NCBI GenBank assembly: GCA_946538795.1
Contig: CAMNGY010000094.1
Span: forward strand, 1 to 6,401
DNA length: 6,401 nt
Source of the DNA: an uncultured Treponema sp.
GTDB lineage: Bacteria; Spirochaetota; Spirochaetia; Treponematales; Treponemataceae
Reading direction: 5' to 3'
Both the position numbers and the translations under genes were made by a program. Below, piece by piece: positions 1-5,962 of this stretch. Position 1 is the first letter of the stretch, and each line of letters starts with the position of its first letter. The notes below the pieces were generated by a model, which saw only the letters and a program-made list of their open reading frames with translations, was not told the DNA's origin and searched no databases.

Positions 1-1
1 C

Positions 2-448
2 TACGTCAAGCTGGAGCCGTACGTGGACCTGGTTTTCATCATGGCATACGACGAACACTGGAGCACCAGCAAGCCGGGCGCGATAGCCAGCACGGACTGG
101 TGCAGGAGAATCGCAAACTACGCCCTTGAGGTCCTACCCCAGAAGAAAGTCATCATGGGACTGCCGTTCTACGGAAGGACCTGGCAGGCCGAATCCTACG
201 GCCAGGCATGGTATTTTTCCGGCGTGAACCGTATAATGGGAGAGAACAACGTGCGCGAGGTCCAGAGGGACAACGGAGTTCCCTATTTCACGTTCGACAA
301 GACTATAAAGGTCACCGGCTATTTTGAGGATGCCTATTCCACCGTAGAAAAGCTCAAGCAGTACAAGGCGGCAGGCTGCGACCGCATAGGCTTCTGGCGG
401 ATCGGACAGGAAGACCCCAGCTTCTGGAACTGGCTTATCATAAAATAA
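2..448 (+). CDS. Glycoside hydrolase family 18 protein, YaaH/spore-germination type (C-terminal part, 5' truncated by window)
   Basis: Only the last 148 residues are in the window; the reading frame is already open at base 2, so the start lies to the left. The segment MAYDEHW matches the MxYD strand of the GH18 barrel, where Tyr and Asp support catalysis. It is followed by a typical barrel strand (KVIMGLPFYGRTW) and by the closing strand with its Trp (GFWRIGQEDPSFW). This pattern is that of the YaaH/YdhD group, enzymes that cut N-acetylglucosamine-containing glycans such as peptidoglycan or chitin. The catalytic DxxDxDxE motif should lie upstream, so activity cannot be judged. Any signal peptide or LysM repeats would also be upstream. 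The protein ends right after the final barrel strand, so it has no C-terminal extra domain. Family assignment is firm; the substrate is unknown. Confidence 0.85.
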   Translation, partial: YVKLEPYVDLVFIMAYDEHWSTSKPGAIASTDWCRRIANYALEVLPQKKVIMGLPFYGRTWQAESYGQAWYFSGVNRIMGENNVREVQRDNGVPYFTFDKTIKVTGYFEDAYSTVEKLKQYKAAGCDRIGFWRIGQEDPSFWNWLIIK

Positions 449-449
449 A

Positions 450-479
450 TTGACGGCAGGACGTCAAAATAAGTATCTT
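450..479 (+). promoter_or_regulatory. Possible yggT promoter overlapping a short inverted repeat
   Basis: TTGACG at 450-455 and TATCTT at 474-479 are separated by 18 bases and resemble sigma-70 boxes (5/6 and 4/6 matches). The start point would fall near 486, just before the AGGAAGG ribosome site of yggT. The first box is also the left arm of an inverted repeat, TTGACG (450-455) and CGTCAA (462-467), with a 6-base loop. On the minus strand this hairpin is followed by a T-rich run, but no minus-strand gene ends here. It could instead be an operator. yggT may equally be transcribed from the hydrolase gene upstream. Confidence 0.3.
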
Positions 480-502
480 GTCTTACAGGAAGGTTTTTGT
501 AT

Positions 503-1099
503 ATGTTTAGGGCCGTTTTTGCTATTCTTGCATCTTTGACTTCGATTTATGCCATAGTATGCGTCGTGCGCATAATCCTCACCTGGATTCCGCGGGCGAC
601 ATTCCATCCTGCGACGAAATTCCTCGCCAGGATATGCGACCCCTTCCTGGACCTCTTCCACGGGATACGCTGGATGAGGCTGGGCAGCCTGGACTTCAGC
701 CCGGCAATTGCCCTCTGCCTGCTGGGGGCAATAAGCACTATATTCAGCCACCTGGCCAACAGCCAGACGATACGCCTGGGGCTCATCCTGGGCCTGCTCC
801 TGCAGACCGTCTGGAGCGTGGTGGCTTCCGTCCTTTCATTCCTGATTCTCCTGCTGGTGATCCGCCTTATAATGATTCTTGTTTCAAGGAGCAGTTTCTC
901 GAACAACCCGATCATCTACCAGCTGGATCAGTGCATCGGCACCATTGTCACCGCCATATCGCACACATTCACCGGCTCAAGGCAAATCACATATAAGACC
1001 GGGCTGATAATCTCCATAGTGACCCTCATAGTCCTGAACTTCATTGGCCAGCTCCTGTTCAGCATCCTGATCAATATACTGGCCAACCTGCCACTGTAG
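503..1099 (+). CDS. YggT family membrane protein with two YggT units
   Basis: 198 residues. YggT proteins are small inner-membrane proteins linked in other bacteria to cell division, osmotic stress and membrane organisation; the molecular role is not settled. Hydrophobic segments lie near residues 3-27, 66-85, 94-128 and 166-195. The first unit carries the family signature: RIILTWIP, then DPFLDLF near residue 47, then LDFSPAIAL near 63. The second unit repeats it more loosely: RLIMILVSRSS near 121, a Gln-Leu-Asp helix near 140, then the last membrane segment. I chose ATG 503 because AGGAAGG (487-493) sits 9 bases upstream; a TTG at 497 is too close to that site. The gene follows the hydrolase by 54 bases and may be co-transcribed with it. 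It converges on the AraC-type gene with a gap of 6 bases. Confidence 0.88.
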   Translation: MFRAVFAILASLTSIYAIVCVVRIILTWIPRATFHPATKFLARICDPFLDLFHGIRWMRLGSLDFSPAIALCLLGAISTIFSHLANSQTIRLGLILGLLLQTVWSVVASVLSFLILLLVIRLIMILVSRSSFSNNPIIYQLDQCIGTIVTAISHTFTGSRQITYKTGLIISIVTLIVLNFIGQLLFSILINILANLPL

Positions 1100-1105
1100 C
1101 CCGAT

Positions 1106-2014
1106 TTAGTCTATATTACGGTACTTCAAGGGGGTAACACCCTTGAAGCTCCTGAAAGTCTTGATAAAATAGCTCAGGTCGTTGAAGCCACATTCAAACG
1201 CTATTTCGGAAAGCTTGAGCGATGAATTCCGCAGTTTGTCGCACGCCATGTTTATGCGGAACCAGTTCAGGTATTCTATGGGTGAACGCTGGGTGAAATC
1301 ACGGAAAAGGCGGCAGAAATACTTGGGGGAAAGGCCCACAACCGAAGCCAGCTGTTCCAGCCCTATCTGTTTGCCGTAGTTTTCCTTTATGTAATTCATG
1401 ACAGACTCAAACTGCTGGGCCTGCCTGGCTTTCTTCTCAGAGACGGTCTTTTTCCTGCTGTACAGGCGCTGCCGTTTCAGCTCCGAAAAAAGCAGCAGAA
1501 TCAGGGCAGGAACGCGCAGCTCAAAGCCTTCACTCATGTCCTTGAAGCTGCGGAAAAAGGCTTTCGCGATGTCAGAAATCTCAGGAGTCCCCGCAGGTAT
1601 GACGTGGGCCAGTTCCAGTTCCCCGGACAGGGAGGCATTTATGAAATCATCGCTGACATAACTGCGTATCCTGATCATCTCAGGATCAAAGACGACGGAC
1701 TCAAACAGGGCTATGGATTTTTTTCCGGCATCGCCGCGCAGTACCGTACCGGGTATGATGCACAGGTCATCCTTCTTAAGCTCGTAAGTATCATTGCCAA
1801 AAAGGATGCTGTAGCTTCCCGATATGACGTGGATAATCTCAAAGTCCTTGTGCCAGTGCACCGGAAGGTCATACGACGGGTCCGCCGTGTTTGAAAGGTA
1901 ATACTGGATGGGAAAGACCGGGGTTCCCCGCTTCAAGGTCTCCTCGTCCCCGCTCCTGAGCAGACGCGCAGCCTTAGGAAGCTTGGAATACTCGTTTACG
2001 GTCAGCATCGCCAT
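1106..2014 (-). CDS. AraC-family transcriptional regulator with N-terminal cupin sensor domain
   Basis: 302 residues. The N-terminal half is a cupin-like sensor domain: VHWHKDFEI near residues 52-60 supplies paired histidines of the AraC/RhaR-type beta barrel, followed by DDLCIIPG near 82-89. The C-terminal 100 residues form the AraC DNA-binding domain with two helix-turn-helix units: IGLEQLASVVGLSPKYFCRL (217-236) and LKLSEIAFECGFNDLSYFIK (266-285). The family-end signature GVTPLKYR closes the protein. Such proteins usually activate sugar, stress or virulence genes on binding a small ligand; the ligand here is unknown. The start is ATG 2014, with AAGGA at 2021-2025 giving a 6-base gap. Its ribosome site lies inside the end of rpoN, and only 3 bases separate the two genes, so translation is probably coupled. 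It is the last gene of the MATE-rpoN-araC operon. Confidence 0.9.
   Translation of the reverse strand: MAMLTVNEYSKLPKAARLLRSGDEETLKRGTPVFPIQYYLSNTADPSYDLPVHWHKDFEIIHVISGSYSILFGNDTYELKKDDLCIIPGTVLRGDAGKKSIALFESVVFDPEMIRIRSYVSDDFINASLSGELELAHVIPAGTPEISDIAKAFFRSFKDMSEGFELRVPALILLLFSELKRQRLYSRKKTVSEKKARQAQQFESVMNYIKENYGKQIGLEQLASVVGLSPKYFCRLFRDFTQRSPIEYLNWFRINMACDKLRNSSLKLSEIAFECGFNDLSYFIKTFRSFKGVTPLKYRNID
1124..1148. repeat. Perfect 9-bp inverted repeat at the 3' end of the AraC-type gene
   Basis: CTTCAAGGG (1124-1132) and CCCTTGAAG (1140-1148) are exact inverted repeats around a 7-base loop. They lie inside the codons for the conserved FKGVTPLK segment, 16 bases before the stop codon. Because yggT and this gene converge with only 6 bases between them, this stem is the only obvious candidate for stopping transcription in either direction. 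No T-run follows on either strand, so a standard Rho-independent terminator is not supported. It may be a coincidence of the conserved protein sequence. Confidence 0.45.
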
Positions 2015-2017
2015 GAC

Positions 2018-3454
2018 TTATCCTTCGGAACGATATTTCGCGACTGTACGGCGGGCAACCTTGAATCCCCTCTGCGAAAGCATGTCGCTTATCTTCTGGT
2101 CTGAAAGCTTTTTTTCGCCTTTGTATTTCCGCAGGATCTTCTGTATCTCGGCCTTTACCATATCCCGGCTTGCCCCACCCTCTTCCGTACCAACGGCGGT
2201 CACAAAAAAATACTTCAGGGCAAAAAGCCCCCAGGAGCACTGGATGTACTTGCTTGAAGCCATCCGCGAGACCGTGGACTCATGCACCCCAAGCACGGAA
2301 GCTAAATCCTTGTGCGTGAACGGAAGCAGCTTGCCGGGACCGGACTCAAAAAAAGCATGTTGCCTTTTCACAATCATGCAGGCCCCCCTGAGCAAGGTGT
2401 CCTGCCTGTCTTCCAAAGCCCTGATGAAATTTTTTGCCTTACGTATTCCTTCGGACACTACGGCGGCATCTTTCGTTCCAGTATAATGCTCGAAGCTCGG
2501 GCTTATCGCGACGGAAGGAATTTCTCCGTCCGCAAGCCGTACCTGCCAGACACAGCCCCCCTGCACGACAATACCCCTGCCAAAGTCCTCATGAACGCTG
2601 CCATCGTCATCCTGCAGCTTCTCAACATAAAGGTCCGGCGTAACGTACCGTGTCTGGGAAGTACCGTAGTCCCTGGCGGGGAACGGATCCAGCGTGCGTA
2701 TGAATGACAGGGCTTTTTCCACGTCCTCTTCATCAACGCTCATATTCTCCCATGCCGGATCCAGCTTTGCCCCGAAAAGCGTGGACTGGACTTTCAGGAA
2801 GGACTGAACTTTCCGGCGTATAGACGGGACTGAAGGCGGGTTCAAAAAATCGAAATGTCCGTCCAACAAAAACAGGGCCAACCGGGGAGCCTCCGGCCTC
2901 TGCCTGGCCTGAACCAAAAGGCTTTCCTCCGTGTTCGCGCAGCAGCATCCAGGCGGGTCCAGCCCCTGCACAAGGGCCATAAGCTTTTGCAAGGCACGCT
3001 CATCTTCTCCCGGCTTCTCTTTGCTAAGGAGGGAAGCAGGGGCCAGTATATGAAAACCGCGTGAATCCAAGTTGCCTATAAGCCGCTCGCCTATCCCCAT
3101 CTCAACGGGAGTCAGGTTCAGGACGTGCAGCTGAGATAAAAGATAATCCTGCAGGGGAAGCCTGGTGTCGGCATGAGCCTCAAGGGCCGCCTGATACCTG
3201 TCGCTTTCCACCTGACCGGAAAGGCTGGACGAGGAAACCCTGGTCGGATCGGAAGGCCCCCGGTACAGGCGGACATTTCCCCCCGCCCCATCCTTGGTGA
3301 TGACAAGCGCGGGATTTTCCTGGACCTCCCTGTAGACGGCTTCCCTCAAGTCGTCCCCTCCCATGGAAAGAATTTCCAGGGACTGTATCTGGGACTGGCC
3401 CATCAGCTGGACTTGAGACTGACTCTGCCGCTGCGAGAACCTTGCTTCCGCCAT
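2018..3454 (-). CDS. rpoN: RNA polymerase sigma-54 factor (RpoN)
   Basis: 478 residues, the normal family length (about 480). Sigma-54 directs RNA polymerase to -24/-12 promoters and needs an AAA+ enhancer-binding activator. Region I is present: a Gln-rich start (residues 7-26) followed by LEILSMGGDDLREAVYREVQ and ENPAL near 46-50, the activator-contact segment. The core-binding domain spans about 95-300, with NLDSRGF near 128 and LDPPG near 165. The DNA-binding part has a helix-turn-helix, FTHKDLASVLGVHESTVSRM (379-398), then KYIQ and ALKYFF. The hallmark RpoN box ARRTVAKYR is at 467-475. Oddly, the usual GVGAR-like segment after DPPG reads GCCCAN, with three cysteines in a row. I chose ATG 3454, 8 bases after the MATE stop codon; a GTG at 3466 that overlaps that stop by four bases (GTGA) would add four residues. 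Neither has a strong ribosome site, so translational coupling is likely. Confidence 0.95.
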   Translation of the reverse strand: MAEARFSQRQSQSQVQLMGQSQIQSLEILSMGGDDLREAVYREVQENPALVITKDGAGGNVRLYRGPSDPTRVSSSSLSGQVESDRYQAALEAHADTRLPLQDYLLSQLHVLNLTPVEMGIGERLIGNLDSRGFHILAPASLLSKEKPGEDERALQKLMALVQGLDPPGCCCANTEESLLVQARQRPEAPRLALFLLDGHFDFLNPPSVPSIRRKVQSFLKVQSTLFGAKLDPAWENMSVDEEDVEKALSFIRTLDPFPARDYGTSQTRYVTPDLYVEKLQDDDGSVHEDFGRGIVVQGGCVWQVRLADGEIPSVAISPSFEHYTGTKDAAVVSEGIRKAKNFIRALEDRQDTLLRGACMIVKRQHAFFESGPGKLLPFTHKDLASVLGVHESTVSRMASSKYIQCSWGLFALKYFFVTAVGTEEGGASRDMVKAEIQKILRKYKGEKKLSDQKISDMLSQRGFKVARRTVAKYRSEG

Positions 3455-3462
3455 TCGGCCCG

Positions 3463-4848
3463 TCACTTCTTGGTAAAAATCCGCTTCCAGTAGGCCAGAA
3501 GAAGAATTACCGTAAGCACTATGGACAGCAAGTCGGAGACCGGCCCTGCCCACAGGCAGCCTTCCAACCCCATGAACATGGGGATGATGATGGTTGCCGG
3601 TACCTGGAACAAAATCTGCTTGGAAAGCGAAAGAACCGATGACTGTACCGGATAGCCGAGCGACTGGAAGAAGATGCCGCTCATAATCTGCACACCCGCA
3701 GTCGGTATGAGCATAAGGAAAATCCGCATGCACTTGACGGCAAACTCGTTGTACAGCTCGCTCTCGGATCCGAATATGCTTATGATGGCCATAGGCACGA
3801 ACTGAGCAAGCAGGAACGCTATGAAGCAGACGATGGTACACAATATGGCCACCAGCTTGAAGCAGCCCTTTACCCGTCCGTAACGGCCGCTGCCGTAGTT
3901 GTAGCCGAAAATAGGCTGGGCCCCGGCTGAAAGCCCTATGACAATGCTTATTATTATGGCGAATACCTTCATCGTTATGCCGAGCGCCGTGATCGGGATG
4001 TCCGGCCCGTACTTGCTCTGCATTCCGTACTGGCGCAGGACATTGTTGCGGATCGCTATGGCAACAACCATGGACATCTGGGTAATGAAGCTGGAGACCC
4101 CCAGCCGCGCGACCTTTGGAATATACGGGAAGCTTTTCTTGAGCAGGGGAAAAGTAAGCTCCACGTTGCTCATCTTATGGGAAAAATAGTAGATGTTCAG
4201 CAGGGCATTGACGAACTGCCCCAGAATGGTGGCAAAGGCCGCACCTTTTACCCCCCAGTGGAAGACGAATATGAAAAGGGGATCGCACACAAGGTTTATG
4301 ACAGTACCGGCGAAAAGCCCTATCATATTGTAGCGGGGGTTTCCGTCCGCCCGGATAAGGCTGGACCCGCCCGTGCAGATTGCGAAGAAAGGCAGTCCGC
4401 AGGTGATTATGACTCCATAGTCAATGGCATACGGAAGGATTGCATCGGTCGCTCCGAAAATGCGGCACAGGGCAGGGAAAAAAAGGAGGTAGCAAATCGC
4501 TATGACAAGTCCGCCCGTCGCAAAGCCAAGTATACCCGCCAGACTGCTCTTGGCGGCCTCGTCACGCTTATTCTCACCTAGCTTCAGGCTGTACAGCGCC
4601 GCCGCCCCGTCGCCAAAGAGGAGCGAGAACGCCATGGCAAAGGCGGTCATCGGAAACACGATCGTAGTTGCCCCGTTCCCCAGGTAGCCTACTCCTTGCC
4701 CTATGAAAATCTGGTCTATTATGTTGTACAGGGCATTGACAACCATTGAAACAATGCCGGGAACGGCGAATTTCACCAGCAACCTGCCAATCTGCTCGGT
4801 ACCAAGTATGTTCTCTTTTATGTTATTATCCGTTTTCTCAGAATCCAT
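3463..4848 (-). CDS. MATE family multidrug/metabolite efflux transporter
   Basis: 461 residues, typical for MATE proteins (about 450), with a dozen hydrophobic segments across the whole length. MATE transporters export cationic drugs or metabolites across the inner membrane using Na+ or H+ gradients. Family features include LVKFAVPGIVSMVVNALYNI then DQIFIGQ in the first helices, the charged loop LKLGENKRDEA, and the mirrored second half with AQPIFGYNYG after the central loop. The closest style is the MepA/DinF-like branch. I chose ATG 4848 since the family core starts about 20 residues later. A TTG at 4884 extends the frame by 12 residues but has no ribosome site and lies in the promoter -35 box. 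ATG 4848 has no ribosome site either; see the promoter entry. It is the first gene of the operon with rpoN and the AraC-type gene. The substrate cannot be read from the sequence. Confidence 0.92.
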   Translation of the reverse strand: MDSEKTDNNIKENILGTEQIGRLLVKFAVPGIVSMVVNALYNIIDQIFIGQGVGYLGNGATTIVFPMTAFAMAFSLLFGDGAAALYSLKLGENKRDEAAKSSLAGILGFATGGLVIAICYLLFFPALCRIFGATDAILPYAIDYGVIITCGLPFFAICTGGSSLIRADGNPRYNMIGLFAGTVINLVCDPLFIFVFHWGVKGAAFATILGQFVNALLNIYYFSHKMSNVELTFPLLKKSFPYIPKVARLGVSSFITQMSMVVAIAIRNNVLRQYGMQSKYGPDIPITALGITMKVFAIIISIVIGLSAGAQPIFGYNYGSGRYGRVKGCFKLVAILCTIVCFIAFLLAQFVPMAIISIFGSESELYNEFAVKCMRIFLMLIPTAGVQIMSGIFFQSLGYPVQSSVLSLSKQILFQVPATIIIPMFMGLEGCLWAGPVSDLLSIVLTVILLLAYWKRIFTKK

Positions 4849-4855
4849 GGCGGGA

Positions 4856-4884
4856 ATGATAGCAGTAAACGGGAATAAATTCAA
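4856..4884 (-). promoter_or_regulatory. Sigma-70-like promoter of the MATE-rpoN-araC operon, predicted leaderless
   Basis: On the minus strand TTGAAT (4879-4884) and TATCAT (4856-4861) are separated by exactly 17 bases, matching the consensus boxes at 4/6 and 5/6 positions. The usual distance from the -10 box puts the start of transcription at about 4849-4848, which is the ATG of the MATE gene. No Shine-Dalgarno-like sequence precedes that ATG. Together these predict an mRNA that begins at, or one base before, the start codon. The -35 box contains the rejected TTG start. Confidence 0.6.
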
Positions 4885-4893
4885 GGAAGGCTG

Positions 4894-4908
4894 TTTTCCG
4901 GCGGGGCC
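4894..4908 (+). repeat. 15-bp direct repeat, copy 1
   Basis: TTTTCCGGCGGGGCC at 4894-4908 is repeated exactly at 4951-4965, 57 bases away. Including the preceding bases, 17 of 18 positions agree (CTG versus CTA before the run). Both copies are in the non-coding gap between metQ and the MATE gene. No third copy was seen in the window. Confidence 0.8.
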
Positions 4909-4950
4909 GACAGGAAGATTATCAGGCCGTTGCCACGCTTGCAGAAACTA

Positions 4951-4965
4951 TTTTCCGGCGGGGCC
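4951..4965 (+). repeat. 15-bp direct repeat, copy 2
   Basis: Second exact copy of the TTTTCCGGCGGGGCC unit. Unlike copy 1 it runs on into CCGG, so a short CCGG/CCGG hairpin with a 7-base loop can form. The copies are 57 bases apart, a multiple of three, so any translated frame would repeat too, but no start codon supports translation. Confidence 0.8.
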
Positions 4966-5015
4966 CCGGATAAGCCACAGGCACACCGGAGCCAGCCCGC
5001 CAGGGATTCATCAGC

Positions 5016-5807
5016 TTAGAAAACTGCTATGACGTCTCCGTTCGGATACTTCTTCTGGATCCAGTTGCGGACGGTGTCGCTCTTCAGGACCTTGACAAGG
5101 GCCTTGATGGCCTCATCGTTCTCGTGCCCGGCCTTGACGGCGACGACGTTGACGTAGGGAGAGTCGGCTCCCTCGACGAACAAGCCGTCCTTGCTGGCGT
5201 TCAGGCCGGCGGGAATCGCGTAGTTGCCGTTGATTACGGCGGCGTCAACGTCCGGCAGGATGCGGGGGACGGATGCGGCCTCAACCTCGGTGAACTTCAG
5301 GTTCTTGGGGTTGGACACGATGTCCAGGGGAGTCGCGGTTATTCCGGCCTCGGCCTTAAGGGTAATAAGACCCGCAGACTGGAGCAGGAGCAGGGCGCGG
5401 CCCTCGTTGGTCGGATCGTTGGGAACGCCGATCTTCGCACCGTCAGAAAGCTCGTTCAGGCTCTTGATTTTCCTGGAATACAGGGCTATCGGCTCAATGT
5501 GAATTCCACCAGCATTGACAAGGTGAGTCCCCTGCTCCTTGTTGAAGGACTCCATGTAGGGCAGGTGCTGGAAGTAGTTCGCGTCAATCTGCCCGTCCTC
5601 CAGGGCCTTGTTGGGGGTCACGTAGTCAGTGAACTCGACGATCTTGAGCTTGATGCCCTGGGACTTGAGCTCCTTCTGAACCAGCTTCAGGATCTCGGCA
5701 TGAGGCTCCGGGGTGGCACCGACCTTGAGGGTCACGGTCTTGGGCTTTGCCGTGGCAATGGCCGCGACGGCTGCGAACGCTATGACTGCGCTAAGAATCT
5801 TCTTCAT
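5016..5807 (-). CDS. metQ: MetQ/NlpA-family substrate-binding protein (methionine uptake), secreted but not lipidated
   Basis: 263 residues, the usual family length. MetQ binds methionine outside the inner membrane and hands it to the MetN-MetI ABC transporter. Family signatures are clear: DYVTPNKAL (61-69), ANYFQHLPY (76-84), VPNDPTNEGRAL (128-139) and NGNYAIPAGL (193-202). In characterised MetQ proteins the aromatic/His loop, the Arg after NEG and the Asn in NGN contact the ligand. Residues 1-20 are a signal peptide with a hydrophobic core ending in ATA before Lys21. There is no cysteine at the cleavage point, so it should be cut by signal peptidase I and be soluble in the periplasm, whereas most MetQ proteins are lipoproteins. 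The start is ATG 5807, with GGAGG 8 bases upstream; earlier in-frame starts overlap that site or the leader hairpin. Codon use is strongly biased (almost only AAG and GAG), suggesting high expression. No metN or metI is adjacent. Confidence 0.92.
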   Translation of the reverse strand: MKKILSAVIAFAAVAAIATAKPKTVTLKVGATPEPHAEILKLVQKELKSQGIKLKIVEFTDYVTPNKALEDGQIDANYFQHLPYMESFNKEQGTHLVNAGGIHIEPIALYSRKIKSLNELSDGAKIGVPNDPTNEGRALLLLQSAGLITLKAEAGITATPLDIVSNPKNLKFTEVEAASVPRILPDVDAAVINGNYAIPAGLNASKDGLFVEGADSPYVNVVAVKAGHENDEAIKALVKVLKSDTVRNWIQKKYPNGDVIAVF

Positions 5808-5815
5808 AAATGTTT

Positions 5816-5820
5816 CCTCC
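5816..5820 (-). promoter_or_regulatory. Strong Shine-Dalgarno site of metQ
   Basis: GGAGG on the minus strand, 8 bases before ATG 5807. It fixes the start, because the alternative in-frame ATG upstream (5823) runs straight into this site and the GTG at 5846 lies inside the leader hairpin. Confidence 0.85.
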
Positions 5821-5829
5821 ATAAATATG

Positions 5830-5847
5830 CGTGCACATTTGTGCACG
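5830..5847 (-). promoter_or_regulatory. Perfect hairpin/palindrome in the metQ leader
   Basis: CGTGCAC (5830-5836) and GTGCACG (5841-5847) are a perfect 7-bp inverted repeat around a 4-base loop. The core GTGCAC is itself palindromic, so the arms are also direct repeats. It lies in the predicted metQ leader, about 60-80 bases after the start of transcription and 9 bases upstream of the GGAGG site. It could be an RNA hairpin that stabilises or gates the message, or a DNA operator for a dimeric repressor acting as a roadblock. No T-run follows, so it is not a terminator. It does not resemble a SAM riboswitch. Confidence 0.6.
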
Positions 5848-5914
5848 GGCTAAAAAGATAACAAACCAACCGAGTAAGACGTATTATTTCCGACTTGCTA
5901 ACTAGGTTTTCTAT

Positions 5915-5943
5915 GTTATACCGAGAAAGAAACAATAAGTCAA
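5915..5943 (-). promoter_or_regulatory. Strong sigma-70-like promoter of metQ
   Basis: On the minus strand TTGACT (5938-5943) and TATAAC (5915-5920) match the consensus boxes at 5/6 positions each with the ideal 17-base spacer. Transcription should start near 5908, giving a leader of about 100 bases before ATG 5807. This agrees with the high-expression codon use of metQ. The -35 box lies 20 bases beyond the stop of the putative remnant at 5963. Confidence 0.75.
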
Positions 5944-5962
5944 GGGCTTTTGCGAATTTTCA

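Larger units (their letters stand above)
4885..5015. other. Non-coding interval downstream of metQ with GC-rich inverted segments
   Basis: No gene is supported here. The minus strand stays open in the metQ frame for 44 codons after the metQ stop, but without an ATG, GTG or TTG start. On the minus strand CTGGCGGG pairs with CCCGCCGG about 33 bases further on (8 pairs, one G-T), with CCGG/CCGG nested inside. This could slow or end metQ transcription, although only a weak A/T-rich run follows. A 10-base palindrome, CGGGGCCCCG, lies at 4959-4968. Confidence 0.4.

Noticed and set aside
464..996. Several open frames overlapping yggT on both strands (464-751, 547-915, 559-996).
   Set aside because: They are Arg/Pro-rich shadow translations; yggT in the frame starting at 503 has clear family motifs and a ribosome site.
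3455..3841. The rpoN frame stays open far upstream, allowing a protein of 607 residues.
   Set aside because: The extra 129 residues lie antisense-free but out of frame within the MATE gene, are rich in His/Arg like a shadow translation, and do not match sigma-54; the family start fits ATG 3454 (or GTG 3466).
4884..4884. TTG at 4884 as the MATE start (12 residues longer).
   Set aside because: There is no ribosome site, the extension is not MATE-like, and the TTG is part of the predicted -35 box.
4881..5015. A 44-codon open extension of metQ after its stop, containing a repeated Ala-Pro-Pro-Glu-Asn-Ser motif.
   Set aside because: It has no usable start codon and follows a normal TAA stop at the expected family length; the repeated peptide is just the 15-base DNA repeat read in the same frame.
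5124..5861. A 245-residue open frame on the plus strand across metQ.
   Set aside because: It is a shadow of metQ caused by its high-GC, biased codons; the translation is a Gly/Val/Leu/Asp-rich low-complexity string with no family features.
5808..5908. SAM or other methionine riboswitch in the metQ leader.
   Set aside because: Only a single short hairpin is clear; the multi-helix layout and conserved cores of known SAM riboswitches were not found.
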